Positions 26,666 to 36,500 of a stretch of DNA of 64,000 nt are shown here, piece after piece. The notes under the pieces are model-generated. The model was not told the origin of the DNA. It made no database searches and saw only the letters and a list, made by a program, of their open reading frames with translations. The stretch comes from Moesziomyces globuligerus (Eukaryota > Basidiomycota > Ustilaginomycetes > Ustilaginales > Ustilaginaceae): NCBI GenBank assembly GCA_030849465.1, contig JARVLF010000015.1, positions 1,178,001 to 1,242,000 of the forward strand. The letters are read 5' to 3'. Every line of letters starts with the position of its first letter. Position 1 is the stretch's first letter. The translations under genes were made by a program, and so were the position numbers.

Positions 26666-28450
26666 TTAGAGGGACTTGCGGAGGCCGTTTTCCCAGGCGT
26701 CGTCACGGATGAGCTCGGCGGCGCGTTCGGCGACCATGAGGATGGTGAGCATCGGGTTGATGGTGGGAAGGGTGGGGAGGACGCTTGCGTCGCAGATCCT
26801 GACGCCCTTGAGACCGACGATGCTGAGGTCCTTCTCGTCGACGACGACCGAGTCGTCCTTTCCGTTGCCGCCGTGCTTGGGCGAAGGGGTGCCCATCCTG
26901 CAGGTGCCCGCTGGATGGTAGACGGTATGCGCCACCTTCCTCGCGTACTCTCCAATGTCCTTGTCCTCTGTGATCTTGGGACCGGGAGCGATCTCCTTGA
27001 CGAGGTGTTCCTTGAAGGGCGACTGCTGTGCGATCTTTCTGGCCCACTTGACGCCTTCGATGAGGATGCGCTCGTCGTAGTTGTCCTTGTCCTCAAAGTA
27101 CTTGAAGTCGAGCAGCGGCTTGTCCTTGGGGTTGGCCGAGGCGAGCGAGACCTTGCCGCGTGCCTGCGAGCGGCAGATGTTGGGCGTCATGCAGATCGCG
27201 TGCTTGGGACGTTCGTATCCGACGCGCTCCGTGTTGTCAGCAAAGGGGACTTGGTAGATGTGGAACATAAGGTCCGGACCAGGGTGCGGGTTGGGCTCGG
27301 CATTCTGCGGCAAGACCCTGAGGAACAGACCGGCGTCCGAAGACATGACGGTCTCGGGAGGCGTGTCGCGCGTCTCCCACATGACGATCGACTCGGGGTG
27401 GTCGGTGAGGTTCTCGCCAACACCGGGCACGTCGTGCTTGCACGGCAGACCGAGCTTCTCGAGATCGCCGCGCGGACCGATACCAGAGTGAAGCAGCAGC
27501 CTAGGCGTGTCGATGGCACCTGCGCAGAGGATGACCTCGTGGCGCGCAGTCAGCGTCTTGGACAGTCCGTGCTTGGTAGTCACCTTGACGCCGGTGACCT
27601 TGCTGCTGTCATGAGCGGCGTATTCGAGCTGGTTGGCCCACGTCTCGAGGAAGAGGTGGAGGTTGTGACGCTTGTACGGTCCGTGGGGCATGATGGGATG
27701 GAGGTAGGCAACGGAAGCGCTGCTCCTCTGACCCGAGTAAGGGTCGTAGGCAATGTCGAAGAATCCGACGGCCTTTTGGAATCCACCGCGGTGGACAATG
27801 TGAGCGTTGAGGTCCTCGAGAACCGGCGCGCCCGTGGCGCGCGAAGAGGCGGTGACCCAATCACGCGCCACCTGGTTGCGCTGCTGCGGCGCGACGGGGA
27901 CGATGTTCATCTTGAGACGGTCGCCGTACGGCTGTACGTTGGAGGCGGACCACGAGGGGCAGCCGTAGTTGTTGGACCAGTCGTCCAGATCGGCGTTGAA
28001 GGGGCGGAACGAGATGAGCGTGTTGTGCGACGAGCAGCCGCCGAGGACGCGCGCGCGCGAGTGGCGGATGAACGAGTTGCCGCGCGGCTGCTCCACCGTC
28101 GGATAGTCGTAGTCGAGCTCCGAACCGAGCATCTCGAGCCAGCGCTTGAGATCGAGCACCATGTCGTTGCCCACATCGCTCGGACCGCCCTCGATCACGG
28201 CGACCGAGACGTTGCGGTCCTCGGTCAGTCGGTTGGCCAGCACCGCGCCCGCGGTGCCGCCTCCGACAATCACATAGTCGAACTCGGTGTTGCCACCGGG
28301 GAGGAGGTGCGAGGCGAGCGAGGCGAGCCTCTCGCGCGCCGAAGGGCCGGACGACGAAGACGACGCCGAGGGATGGGCCGGGTGGTCCTCGACCGTCTGG
28401 CCGTGCACCGGGTCGGTGTCAGGCCTGGCAGGGTTGGGCTTCGGAGCCAT
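26666..28450 (-). CDS. GMC-family FAD oxidoreductase
   Basis: The protein has 594 residues and starts MAPKPNPARPDTDPVHGQTV. The ADP-binding motif FDYVIVGGGTAGAVLANRL is at residues 57-75, followed by VAVIEGG. GMC signature regions include RGNSFIRHSRARVLGGCSSH (FAD attachment and signature 1) and ILCAGAIDTPRLLLHSGIGP (signature 2). The predicted catalytic pair is His512 (VYHPAGTCRMG) and Asn565 (PTLPTINPML), a His/Asn arrangement as in choline oxidase-like members. It has no signal peptide and no clear peroxisomal tripeptide (it ends KSL), so it is probably cytosolic. The substrate cannot be told; choline/alcohol dehydrogenase-like or aryl-alcohol oxidase-like annotation is usual. A TATA-like TATAAGT lies on the minus strand near 28594-28600. 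Confidence 0.9.
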   Translation of the reverse strand: MAPKPNPARPDTDPVHGQTVEDHPAHPSASSSSSGPSARERLASLASHLLPGGNTEFDYVIVGGGTAGAVLANRLTEDRNVSVAVIEGGPSDVGNDMVLDLKRWLEMLGSELDYDYPTVEQPRGNSFIRHSRARVLGGCSSHNTLISFRPFNADLDDWSNNYGCPSWSASNVQPYGDRLKMNIVPVAPQQRNQVARDWVTASSRATGAPVLEDLNAHIVHRGGFQKAVGFFDIAYDPYSGQRSSASVAYLHPIMPHGPYKRHNLHLFLETWANQLEYAAHDSSKVTGVKVTTKHGLSKTLTARHEVILCAGAIDTPRLLLHSGIGPRGDLEKLGLPCKHDVPGVGENLTDHPESIVMWETRDTPPETVMSSDAGLFLRVLPQNAEPNPHPGPDLMFHIYQVPFADNTERVGYERPKHAICMTPNICRSQARGKVSLASANPKDKPLLDFKYFEDKDNYDERILIEGVKWARKIAQQSPFKEHLVKEIAPGPKITEDKDIGEYARKVAHTVYHPAGTCRMGTPSPKHGGNGKDDSVVVDEKDLSIVGLKGVRICDASVLPTLPTINPMLTILMVAERAAELIRDDAWENGLRKSL

Positions 28451-29340
28451 CTTGAAAGAGCGGATGCGCGTGGCGTCGGGGGTCTGAAGGGGGATCCTAT
28501 CCTACCGTGTTGGGGAACAGTAGAAGCAGGCGAGAATGTCTGGGAAGAAAGAAGGGGAGAGTTGGACAGCACAGACGGTACAAACGACGACTACTTATAC
28601 AGCTCCAGGAGGGCGGCTCTGCATGGGTGGGCGCGGGTTCATTTGGAGGGCTAGCAAAACTTGCCGGCATGCGGTGCCAAGGGACCGGGCTGCAAACGCA
28701 CGCCTGTCCTGATCGCGGCTAGCTGGGCCGGGACGGTGGGAGGGTTCAGCCGCGGATCGCACGATCCAACGATGGCTGGCTTTGCGTTTCATCCGAGCCA
28801 AAGGCGGTTGCCACGGGCCATTTGGGTCTGCACCTGTCCAAATCAGCTTTGGGCGGTCCGCCGTTTCAAAGGGCCTCATCGCCCCGACTCGCACTCCGCT
28901 GGGCCGTGCAGCAAAATGACGATTTTCGGCCCAAGAAACTTGTCGGGGCGCTCTGCAGATGCTCGCATGCCTGGCGCACCAAGAGCGGAATTTTGTTTGG
29001 CAGCCGGACAATTTTTCCCACTGCCAGCTGCACACAACTGCACGCGGTGGACCCTTCGGCTCGACTCTGGCGCCATCTCTCCACACCCTATCCCAGTCGG
29101 CCCGCGGCTTCTCGCGTAAGCCACTCTGTTAAATCAGCTTCCATCAATCTGTAGCCGCGGCCCAACTCAAGCTGCCCTCACCTTCGCTCTTGCGATCGTG
29201 CCGATCCAGGTAAAACATCGGCGCGATCTCATTCACACGATCAACGAGGACTGTTGAGCATCACACGGTCTGTCAGCGAGGTGGATGCGTTACATTGCAC
29301 TGCAAGCTGGTCGAGAGGGTATCGTTGCGAGGTGCGCCGC
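28451..29340. other. Intergenic region upstream of GMC gene, downstream of calcipressin gene
   Basis: This 890-bp stretch shows no credible gene. It includes a minus-strand TATAAGT near 28594-28600, and an interrupted palindrome GGATCG-CA-CGATCC at 28754-28767, about 310 bp upstream of the GMC start. Confidence 0.55.
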
Positions 29341-30333
29341 TCAAGTCGAGCCAGGATAGTCGCTGCTGTTGAGCGGGGGCCGACTGGTCGGTGTGATGCG
29401 GCGACTCCCATCGCCAAGGCTGCTTCCCAGGCCATGGCTCGAGACCGCATCCGTGCTGCTGTCTCCAAGCTGCACGGGTCCACGCAGCGAATCGACGGTC
29501 GCCTTGACCGAGCTGATGCTAAATCCATTGTACAGCTTGCAGGCCGCATTCTGATCGCCGTCGTCCGCATCGAATGACTGCACCGTCACTCCGGGCACTT
29601 CCACTTGTTCGTCGGCGTCCTGCTGTTCATCGTGTCTCCCGCCCCTCAGCCACGCCGGCTGGAAGGCACGCAATGCGGGCGCAGTGCTCGGCGCCAGGAT
29701 GACTTCTGGTGTGCCCAAGCCTCCGCTGGTCTTTTCTGCACTGCCTGCGTCCGAGCCCGAGCCGCTTTCGCCCCAGACCTGCGGCTGGTGCGACTCGATA
29801 TGACTGCCCGTGTCGCGCAGATCCGCGAGCGCCTTCATCAGGTCGTCCGCCAGCGTGTCGCGGTTCGGCGGGTCTTCTCGGATCGGCTCCCACCCGACTG
29901 GCGGACTGCCCGGTGGGGAGATGAGGAAGTTCTTGTCCGTGCTGGGCACCGCCAGCGTCTCTGGCTCCGAAGCCGGATCTGTGGTGGGTCCAAAGATGGC
30001 GCGAAGGATGGTGCCGTCGTCGTCATCCGACGCGCGTTCAACGCCCTGCACATCGCTGTCTTCGAACGGCAGTACGAGCCGGTCCAGTCCGGCCTTGGCA
30101 TGCGCTGCTCCGTCTACGTCCTCGAACACCACCACCGCGCGCCCCACGGACGGCAGCGGCGTCCAGCGCACCATGGCACCGTACGTGTTGAGCAGCGACA
30201 GCAGCAGCGAGCAGATGTGCGGGATGAAGAACTCGTTCGGCAGGTTCGAGAGGATGAGCGTGTTGGTCGCACCGCGTCCGCTCGTGGATGCCTCGGTGCG
30301 GTCTGCGACATCGGGCGAGTCGGGCCACTGCAT
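29341..30333 (-). CDS. RCN1: Calcipressin (RCAN/Rcn1), calcineurin regulator
   Basis: The protein has 330 residues. ATG 30333 (MQWPDSPDVADRTEASTSGR) is the first ATG; the frame stays open for another 40 codons upstream without one. TNTLILSNLPNEFFIPHICS starts an RRM-like fold that continues through YGAMVRWTPLPSVGRAVVVF. The hallmark calcipressin motif is FLISPPGSPPVGWEP, preceded by the extended linker (TILRAIFGPTTDPAS). A long Ser/Gly/Asp-rich tail follows. Calcipressins bind calcineurin, and phosphorylation of the SPxxSPP motif switches them between stimulation and inhibition. It lies directly downstream of the pICln gene on the same strand, with only 140 bp from that stop to this ATG. It therefore has a very short promoter or may be co-transcribed. 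Confidence 0.9.
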   Translation of the reverse strand: MQWPDSPDVADRTEASTSGRGATNTLILSNLPNEFFIPHICSLLLSLLNTYGAMVRWTPLPSVGRAVVVFEDVDGAAHAKAGLDRLVLPFEDSDVQGVERASDDDDGTILRAIFGPTTDPASEPETLAVPSTDKNFLISPPGSPPVGWEPIREDPPNRDTLADDLMKALADLRDTGSHIESHQPQVWGESGSGSDAGSAEKTSGGLGTPEVILAPSTAPALRAFQPAWLRGGRHDEQQDADEQVEVPGVTVQSFDADDGDQNAACKLYNGFSISSVKATVDSLRGPVQLGDSSTDAVSSHGLGSSLGDGSRRITPTSRPPLNSSDYPGST

Positions 30334-30473
30334 GACGTTCTCGAGATGGGCAAGATTACGCTGTGCAGAGAGATCGACGTGCGAGAAGCAAGGTCCATGG
30401 GCGAGTTGAGTCAGCCGAGGTTCGAACTTGAGCAGGTGACCAGACTTGTCGCCGACGACCAAGCGTACCTTAC

Positions 30474-31262
30474 TCAGTACGGGCGAAAGCGAGAATCGGG
30501 GGTTTGGAAATCGGATCTCACCCTGCCAGTCTCACTGAGCTCGTGCTCCTCGTCTCCGTCCTCGTTTCCGTTGGTCTCGGCGTCCTCGAATGCGCCATCG
30601 TCCTCGTCGTCGAGTACTTCGCCAGTGGCCCCCGTTCCGAAAGGTGCAAACCCAGCGAATGGATGTCCGCCATCCTCGTCCACCGGCCCGGAAGGATGCA
30701 GAGAGGCACAGTGCGACAGTACCTCGAACAGCTGATCCAGCGATGCTGCGTCGGGTGTGCAGATGTACATCTCGACGAACTCGCCCTCATCGTCGTCGTC
30801 GTCTCCCATCTGGCCTTGGCCCGCGTTCGGGCTCAGGTCGAGCTGGCAGTACAAGCAGCCGTGGAAGTCCTGCCCCTGCAGGAAGCTCGGAGGAGAGCGG
30901 GTGACTGCGTGAAGCGCGATATTAGGATAGCCGAGGCGGAAGCCGGTGCTGGTCTTGGACGACACGAAGGCCACCTCGCTCTCCGTGAGCCAGAGCTGGC
31001 CCGAGGCATGGAACACCTCCGCATCCTCTTCATCGTCACTTGCATGAGCAGCATCACCATTGGACTTGTTGGAAGCAGCGAGTTCGAAGCACGATGGGCG
31101 TGCTGATGGCGATGGGCTGAGGTAGATCGTGGATTGTACGAGGTGAAGACGCAAGACTGGTGGGATGGATGCGAATGATTCAGGTGTAGCTTGCTGCAGC
31201 TGGTCGAGTTGCTCGGCCGTGACGTACGGTGGCGGCGCCGTGATCTCTTCGAGCCCGACCAT
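30474..31262 (-). CDS. pICln-like methylosome subunit (CLNS1A/Voldacs family)
   Basis: The protein has 262 residues. I chose ATG 31262 (MVGLEEITAPPPYVTAEQLD); the in-frame ATG at 31340 adds 26 leader-like residues. The PH-like fold is visible in GQLWLTESEVAFVSSKTSTG, FRLGYPNIALHAVTRSPPSF and CLYCQLDL. An acidic loop (DDDDDEGEFVEMYICTPD) and an acidic C-terminus ending GRVRSDFQTPDSRFRPY are typical of fungal pICln. pICln chaperones Sm proteins with the PRMT5 methylosome for snRNP assembly. It is divergent from ribosomal protein eL36, with 615 bp between starts and the composite motif at 31506-31537 between them. Confidence 0.85.
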   Translation of the reverse strand: MVGLEEITAPPPYVTAEQLDQLQQATPESFASIPPVLRLHLVQSTIYLSPSPSARPSCFELAASNKSNGDAAHASDDEEDAEVFHASGQLWLTESEVAFVSSKTSTGFRLGYPNIALHAVTRSPPSFLQGQDFHGCLYCQLDLSPNAGQGQMGDDDDDEGEFVEMYICTPDAASLDQLFEVLSHCASLHPSGPVDEDGGHPFAGFAPFGTGATGEVLDDEDDGAFEDAETNGNEDGDEEHELSETGRVRSDFQTPDSRFRPY

Positions 31263-31877
31263 ATTTCCCAGGCGAGATCTGAATGCGAGAGGCCAAGGCG
31301 GGTGGAGAGGATGATGGCAGCAGTGGTGAGCCGAGCGCACGGATGTCGTTGCATCGCGAGCGCGTGTGCGTGTCGGTCAATTTTCGGAGACGCATGTGCA
31401 GAAGTGGAGATGTTGCCACTTTCAACTGGACCCTGAATCTGACTAAGCACGACAAATGATAGAGCTTCGAATTCGACTTCGACCTCGACCCGAATTCTGA
31501 AAACCAAGCTCGGCCGAGCTTTTCTTTTCATCACGTGCTTCTCCTGCTAGCCTTCACGACCTGTGGTGGCTCACATCGCGGTCTGCAATGGCACTCTTCC
31601 GAAATTTCAGTGCGATTCTCGAAATCCGGTAGCAGAGCGCAGTCCCACGCACACGAGCTCGGCCAGGTTCGAAATTGGGCAGCAGGGCGCTCTGAAGACT
31701 GGCAGTGGATCAGCACGGGCACACCTTTGGAATTCGTTTAGGTGCGTGTATGGCTGCAGCCCAGTCTGGTGAGTGGCAGCGAGACGGTCAGGCTTGTCGT
31801 CGCCATCACTCGAGTTGCACCTACCTTCTGCCTCCATCCCTCAAGATCATCATCAACCTCTTCACACATCCGACATA
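31263..31877. promoter_or_regulatory. Divergent promoter, pICln / eL36
   Basis: This 615-bp region has no TATA box. It contains the 16-bp perfect palindrome at 31506-31521, the CACGTG at 31532-31537, and a TCGA/TTCGAC-rich stretch at 31465-31490 that includes TCGAATTCGA. The eL36 leader is short and C/T-rich. Confidence 0.6.
31506..31537. promoter_or_regulatory. Palindrome AAGCTCGGCCGAGCTT plus CACGTG box
   Basis: A perfect 16-bp palindrome (31506-31521) is followed 10 bases later by CACGTG (31532-31537), about 340 bp upstream of the eL36 ATG. Its core CTCGGCCGAG and a CACGTG recur together in the uS9 promoter. CACGTG is the binding site of Cbf1-type bHLH factors, which regulate ribosomal-protein genes in some fungi; the factor for the palindrome is unknown to me. 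Confidence 0.6.
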
Positions 31878-33067
31878 ATGGGAAACTCTTCTAACCCCGC
31901 TCACAAGGCCGGCGTTGCCCGATCTGGTGTGTATACAACATCAGCCCACCCACCCAGCATTTCAGTCGCTTCCAATGTCCCGCACAGCACCAGCAGTCAG
32001 TCGCCGACCGTATCGACAGATCCAGCACCAGCAACCAGCACATGCCAGCAGTATGTCCAGTAGGCTTTCCGATTTTCATCGTTTGGCATTCGACAGCAGA
32101 GACATCGACACAAAGCAGGGGCAGCATGAACCGGCATCCATGCGACACAGATGAACCGCGGAATTGGCCACGCCACAGCAATGGGATGCACAGCATGATG
32201 GAAGAGGCTGCCGCTTCGAGCCAGAACGCCGTTATGGATGGTTGTTGATGCGATGATCGAGGGGGTTGACCTTTGCAGGTTAGGACCAGCCAGCTGAAGG
32301 ACACCGTGGGCATGCAGGACACAGCAAGCGGACAGACCAACAGTCGCGAGGAGGAGGAGAGGAAGACGTCTGACATCGTAGACTATCGTGGATGGATGCT
32401 ACCCTTGCGCAGCAAGTTTGTCGAAACTTGCGGGTGCCTTCGTGCTTGCGTTCGACGCTGTTTTCAGCACACCGTGTCGCCAGCCGTGGATGCAGATTCG
32501 TCAACCAACCCTATCGCCAGACATGCTGCCTGCTCGCTTCCAACGCCGTCTGTTCTGCACGCCTTCATCCCAACACGTTTGCTGTCCCCTGCTTCGCACA
32601 TGCCGCTTGCAGGATGTGCAGCTGCCAGCTCGACCGACGACTCTCTGCACACACCAGCCTACGACTTTGACTCTGCGTACAGCGGAAGCGATCTGAAATG
32701 CTGGGACTCTCGCCTCCAACGTTTTGCCGTGCATGTACTGACTTGCGTCGCTTTCGTCATTCTTTTGTCTTTAGGTCTCGTCTGGGGCGTCAACCGTGGT
32801 CACCAGACCGAGCGTCGCGTCCTCGCTCCGCGTCCCTCGAACCGCAAGGGTCGCCAGGGCGAGCGCGTCAAGGTGATCCGCTCGGTCGTCCGCGAGGTGG
32901 CCGGCTTCGCCCCCTACGAGCGCCGCGCCATGGAGCTCATCCGCAACTCGAAGGACAAGCGCGCGCGCAAGTTCATCAAGCGCCGCGTCGGCACGCTCCG
33001 CCGCGCCAAGAACAAGATGGAGAGCCTCACCAACGTGATTGCCGAGCAGCGTCGTGCCGGTCACTAA
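31878..33067 (+). CDS. RPL36: 60S ribosomal protein eL36, one long intron
   Basis: The exons are 31878-31926 and 32775-33067, giving 113 residues. Exon 1 encodes [16 protein letters not shown] and the first base of a Gly codon. Exon 2 resumes [20 protein letters not shown]. The conserved eL36 core includes [40 protein letters not shown] and TLRRAKNKM. The donor is GTGTGT, the branch site CTGAC at 32738-32742 and the acceptor TTTAG. Length matches the family (about 100-110 residues) with a few extra N-terminal residues. It is a component of the large cytosolic ribosomal subunit. Confidence 0.95.
31927..32774 (+). other. 848-bp intron of eL36
   Basis: This is about ten times the length of most introns in the window. 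It starts GTGTGTATAC and ends TTTTGTCTTTAG. Long introns near the start codon are common in ribosomal-protein genes of many fungi. I looked for a hosted C/D or H/ACA RNA and found no convincing box pair. An open frame from 32273 into exon 2 is probably accidental. Confidence 0.85.
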
Positions 33068-33526
33068 ACCCCCTTTTTCCTCCAGACACTCTCTCGCCAT
33101 AAGTCTTGTACCATCAACATCTCACACCCAAAACGACATTTCACCCCCCGTCCTTTAGCATCGTAAAACTGGCGGGGAAATGTCACACTTCTTCATTCTC
33201 ATGCCGCCTTAAAAACCTGCGCAATTGCCATCCCTTTTTCGGCTCCCATTCAAGTTGGCACGATCGACGTTAGCGTGTCGCTCCAGTAAGGTTGTAGAGA
33301 GTGACCAGGGTGGTTTGCGCTTCAAGGCAAGTGACCACTTGATCCCGACTGTGTGCTCTGTAGAGCTCCGTCCAGCAGCTCTGTCTTCAATGCATAGATG
33401 CGACGTGGCCTCTGCTGCAATTCAATCGTGCCAGACGTAGTGGAGAAAAAGACAAAGTCCGATGTTGATGGTTTGTGGAGGCTAAAAGTACAACTCTTTG
33501 GGATGGTGGAGAATGCGTCCGGGGCC
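33068..33526. other. Convergent intergenic region, eL36 / FN3 gene
   Basis: This 459-bp stretch lies between two stops. It contains A/T-richer patches and no gene or structured element that I can support. Confidence 0.55.
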
Positions 33527-36500
33527 TCACTCGCTCTTGTCTGCGTCATGCGGGGCTGTCTCGTGCGGCTCTTCCTTCTGTGCAGTCTGAACAGCCTGGG
33601 CCGCATCTCGCGTAGTCGGGCTTGCGGCCACGGGGCTCGCCAACGGTGAGGACCTGGAGGGCACGCTAGCGATGGCCGCCTGTCCAATCGGTCCGAGCAC
33701 CCTATTCCCTCCGAACGGCACCGCGGGCGCGCCGATCGGCGATCCGCTCTGCGACCCACCAAGCTCGTTGAGCGACATCTTGCTCCTCAGCTGCGGCATC
33801 CCAGGTACCCCTGGCACCCCTGGCACGCCCGGCAGACCGGGAGCAGACCAGATATCCCCACCTGCCGACGCACTCGAGCCGAGCGGCGGGGACGAGGTGA
33901 GCCAGCCCGTCGATCCGGGCGCAGTCGACGCCGCGAGTGCCGAGCTCCCCGGAAGCCCAGGCGCAGACCACGTATCGCTCGCGCCAAAGATCGACGACAT
34001 GGTCGTCGAGCTAAACGGCGGCAAGTTCGCATTCGCGCCTGCGCTCAACCCGCTGCCGAGACCCGGCGCCGGCCCAAAGCCGTCCAGACTCGGGTCGTAG
34101 TCGAGCGGGCCGAACTTGGAGGATGCACCGAACGGAGCCGATGCCAACGCCGACCCGGCTCCTTCCTCGGTCGACCCAGCCAGGCCAACGGTGCCAAAGC
34201 GTGGGCTGGCCCCTGCAAACGCCAACGAGGCGGCGGCCGACCCCGCGGAACCGTCCATCGTCTGCGGCAGCAAGGGCGAGTGCCTTGCAAACGGGCTCGC
34301 CGTGCCCGGAGGCGCCATGGAGAACAGATTCGACCCCATTCCCGCCGGAGGCAGCACGTTGAGTTCCGAACCGCCCGCCGCATTGGCCGACGCCAGCGCC
34401 GAGGAGCTCGACTTGTGCGTGAGCGACGACGACGCGCCGCCCGCAGTGGGCAGATGGCGCGCGAGCGGGAAGGCGAAGCGGGACGACGTCGTCGGCGAGT
34501 GCTCGACCGACGCCACGCCCGGTGGGGGCGACTGTGCTGCCGCAGTGTGCGGAGGCAGCGCCGTCGACGTGGCGAGCGGCGCAGGCGCGGTCCTCGTGCT
34601 CGACGCCGACGTGTTCTTGCTGATGACGGGCGAGGCGTGATTGGAGCCCGTGGAGGGCACGAACTCGGGATTCGCCGGGTTGAGAGCGCTGGTGGTCGTC
34701 GACGTCGGCAGCTTGGACGCCTGCGGTGCGTACGACAGCTGCGGCAACGGCAGGCTCGATCTGCGCCGCGCATCGATGGACGGATCGTACGGATCGAACC
34801 CGAGCGTCGGATCGTAGAGATCGTCCTGGCTCGCCTCGGACGCGCCAGATGGGAAACGTGCGGTCTGCTGGTGCGACTGAGCATAGTAGGGGTCGAGCGT
34901 GCCATACGGCTGGCCGGCGCCAAAGCCACCGCCGACCATCGAGGCGTCTTGCATGCCACCCGGACCATAGCCAGGCCCAGGTGGCAGCATGGCACCTACG
35001 TTGGGACCAGCCGTGCCAGAGAAGCCAGCGCCACCCATGGCATCGAAGCTTTGTGTCTGGTTGGCGTTGTGCGCCGGTCCGCGTCGGAAGCCCTTGCCAA
35101 AATTCTGCATGAATCCGCCAGCAAAGCCGTGCGAGCCCGTGTTGCTGTTCTTTGCGCCAAATTGGCCGGCGGGACCCGAGGCAGCGCGGTTGCCGAAGCT
35201 GCCTGCTTTACCTCCCCTTGCGCCCTGGTGGGATTTGCCCTTGGCGCCAGGAGCGTAAGCGGTCATGTGCGAGGGTCCGCTGGCGTGGCGGTGCCCACCA
35301 CGGGCTGGGAAGCCTGCAGCCGCTCCGCCGCGCCGAGCATGGCCGGGCGGGCGATTGAGCTCCTCCTTGGCCTGATCCTTGACCTTTTGAATCTCAGAGT
35401 GTACCGAGGCGAGCTTGTCGTCGCGGAGCTCGTCGCGCTCGGCCTCGAGGGCCTTGGCGGCGGCTTCGAGCGACTTGAGTTCCTTCTCGAGAGCGGCGAG
35501 CGCTGCCTCGTCCTTGTCCCACTCGGCCTGCGCTGCAGCTTCCTCGGCCTCGACCTCACTGCGGAGGGCCTCGACCTGGATGTTGAGCTCGGCGTCCTGC
35601 TCCTCCCATTCGGGCTGCTCCTTCTCGGTCTGCTCGGCCTCTTCGTGGATCTCCTTGGTGTGAATGGTGGTCTGCTTGATGAGCTCCTGCAAAGCGAGGA
35701 CCTTTTGGCGGCTGCGGTGGTCGGTGGCGCTCATGCGATCCATGCCGCGCTTGACGGCATCGATCTCGTGTCGGAGGCTGGCCTCTTGCTTCGACGACTC
35801 CTTTCGAGCCTTCTTGACGTCGGCAATGAGCGATGCCTTGAGCGTCTCGCTAGCCTCAAGCTCGGCCTGGAGGACAGCGAGCCGCTGCGGAGCGGGCTCG
35901 ATGGGATCGAGCTCGGGAGCAGACAGGGGCAGGCGACCGAGGGGCGAAGGCGATGCGGGGCGGACCGCCGAGGTTGCGGTGGAGGTGGCGGATTGCAGCG
36001 GCGCAGCAGAGGATTCGAGGGAGCGGGATGAATCGCGCTCGGCTCTTGTGCGGAAGGAGGCGCGGAAGGCGTCGTGCGCACCATCGAGGCCAGCCTTGAC
36101 TAGGAACTGGATGTCGTAGTCGGATTCGGGCTCGAGGCCAAAGATGACGACGATGGCTTCGTGGGAGCCGCGCTCACCAAGCAGGACGTGCGACCAGTCT
36201 TGCCCGTTGACGGTGACCGAGACGCGGTCCTTGAAGACGCTGGTGATGTGGTGGCGTGCATCGATGCCACCCTCGTAGCCAGAATCGGAGGCATCGGACG
36301 CGGAGCCTGCTTCATCCTCGACGGCGGTAGCGCCGTCGTCCGAAGGCCACGTCTCATCGTCGTTTGCAGAATTGTGCGCCGAGTCGGACGGTACTGAACT
36401 ATTGGAGCTCCTTCGAGGCTGTGCTGGCACGGTAGGAGGTGCGCGAAGGCGGATCTTGGTGACCTTGCGATTCAAGCTGCGTGTTGCGACGAGACCCTCG

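Noticed and set aside
26657..28654. 665-codon plus-strand open frame opposite the GMC oxidoreductase
   Set aside because: Same codon-bias artefact. The minus strand has intact FAD-binding and catalytic motifs.
30334..30462. Upstream extension of calcipressin to a TTG at 30462
   Set aside because: No ATG. The extension lacks conserved sequence; kept only as an observation about the short intergenic gap.
32245..32300. Possible C/D snoRNA in the eL36 intron (TGATGCGATGATC ... CTGA)
   Set aside because: The C box does not match RUGAUGA, there is no closing stem, and the D box CTGA is too common to count.
32273..33067. 264-codon continuous frame ending in the eL36 C-terminus
   Set aside because: The upstream part is intron. 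A proper donor, branch site and acceptor restore the standard eL36 N-terminus from an exon at 31878.
34280..36031. Long plus-strand frame opposite the FN3/coiled-coil gene
   Set aside because: Antisense of a clear heptad-repeat coiled coil; Arg/Leu-rich with no domain.
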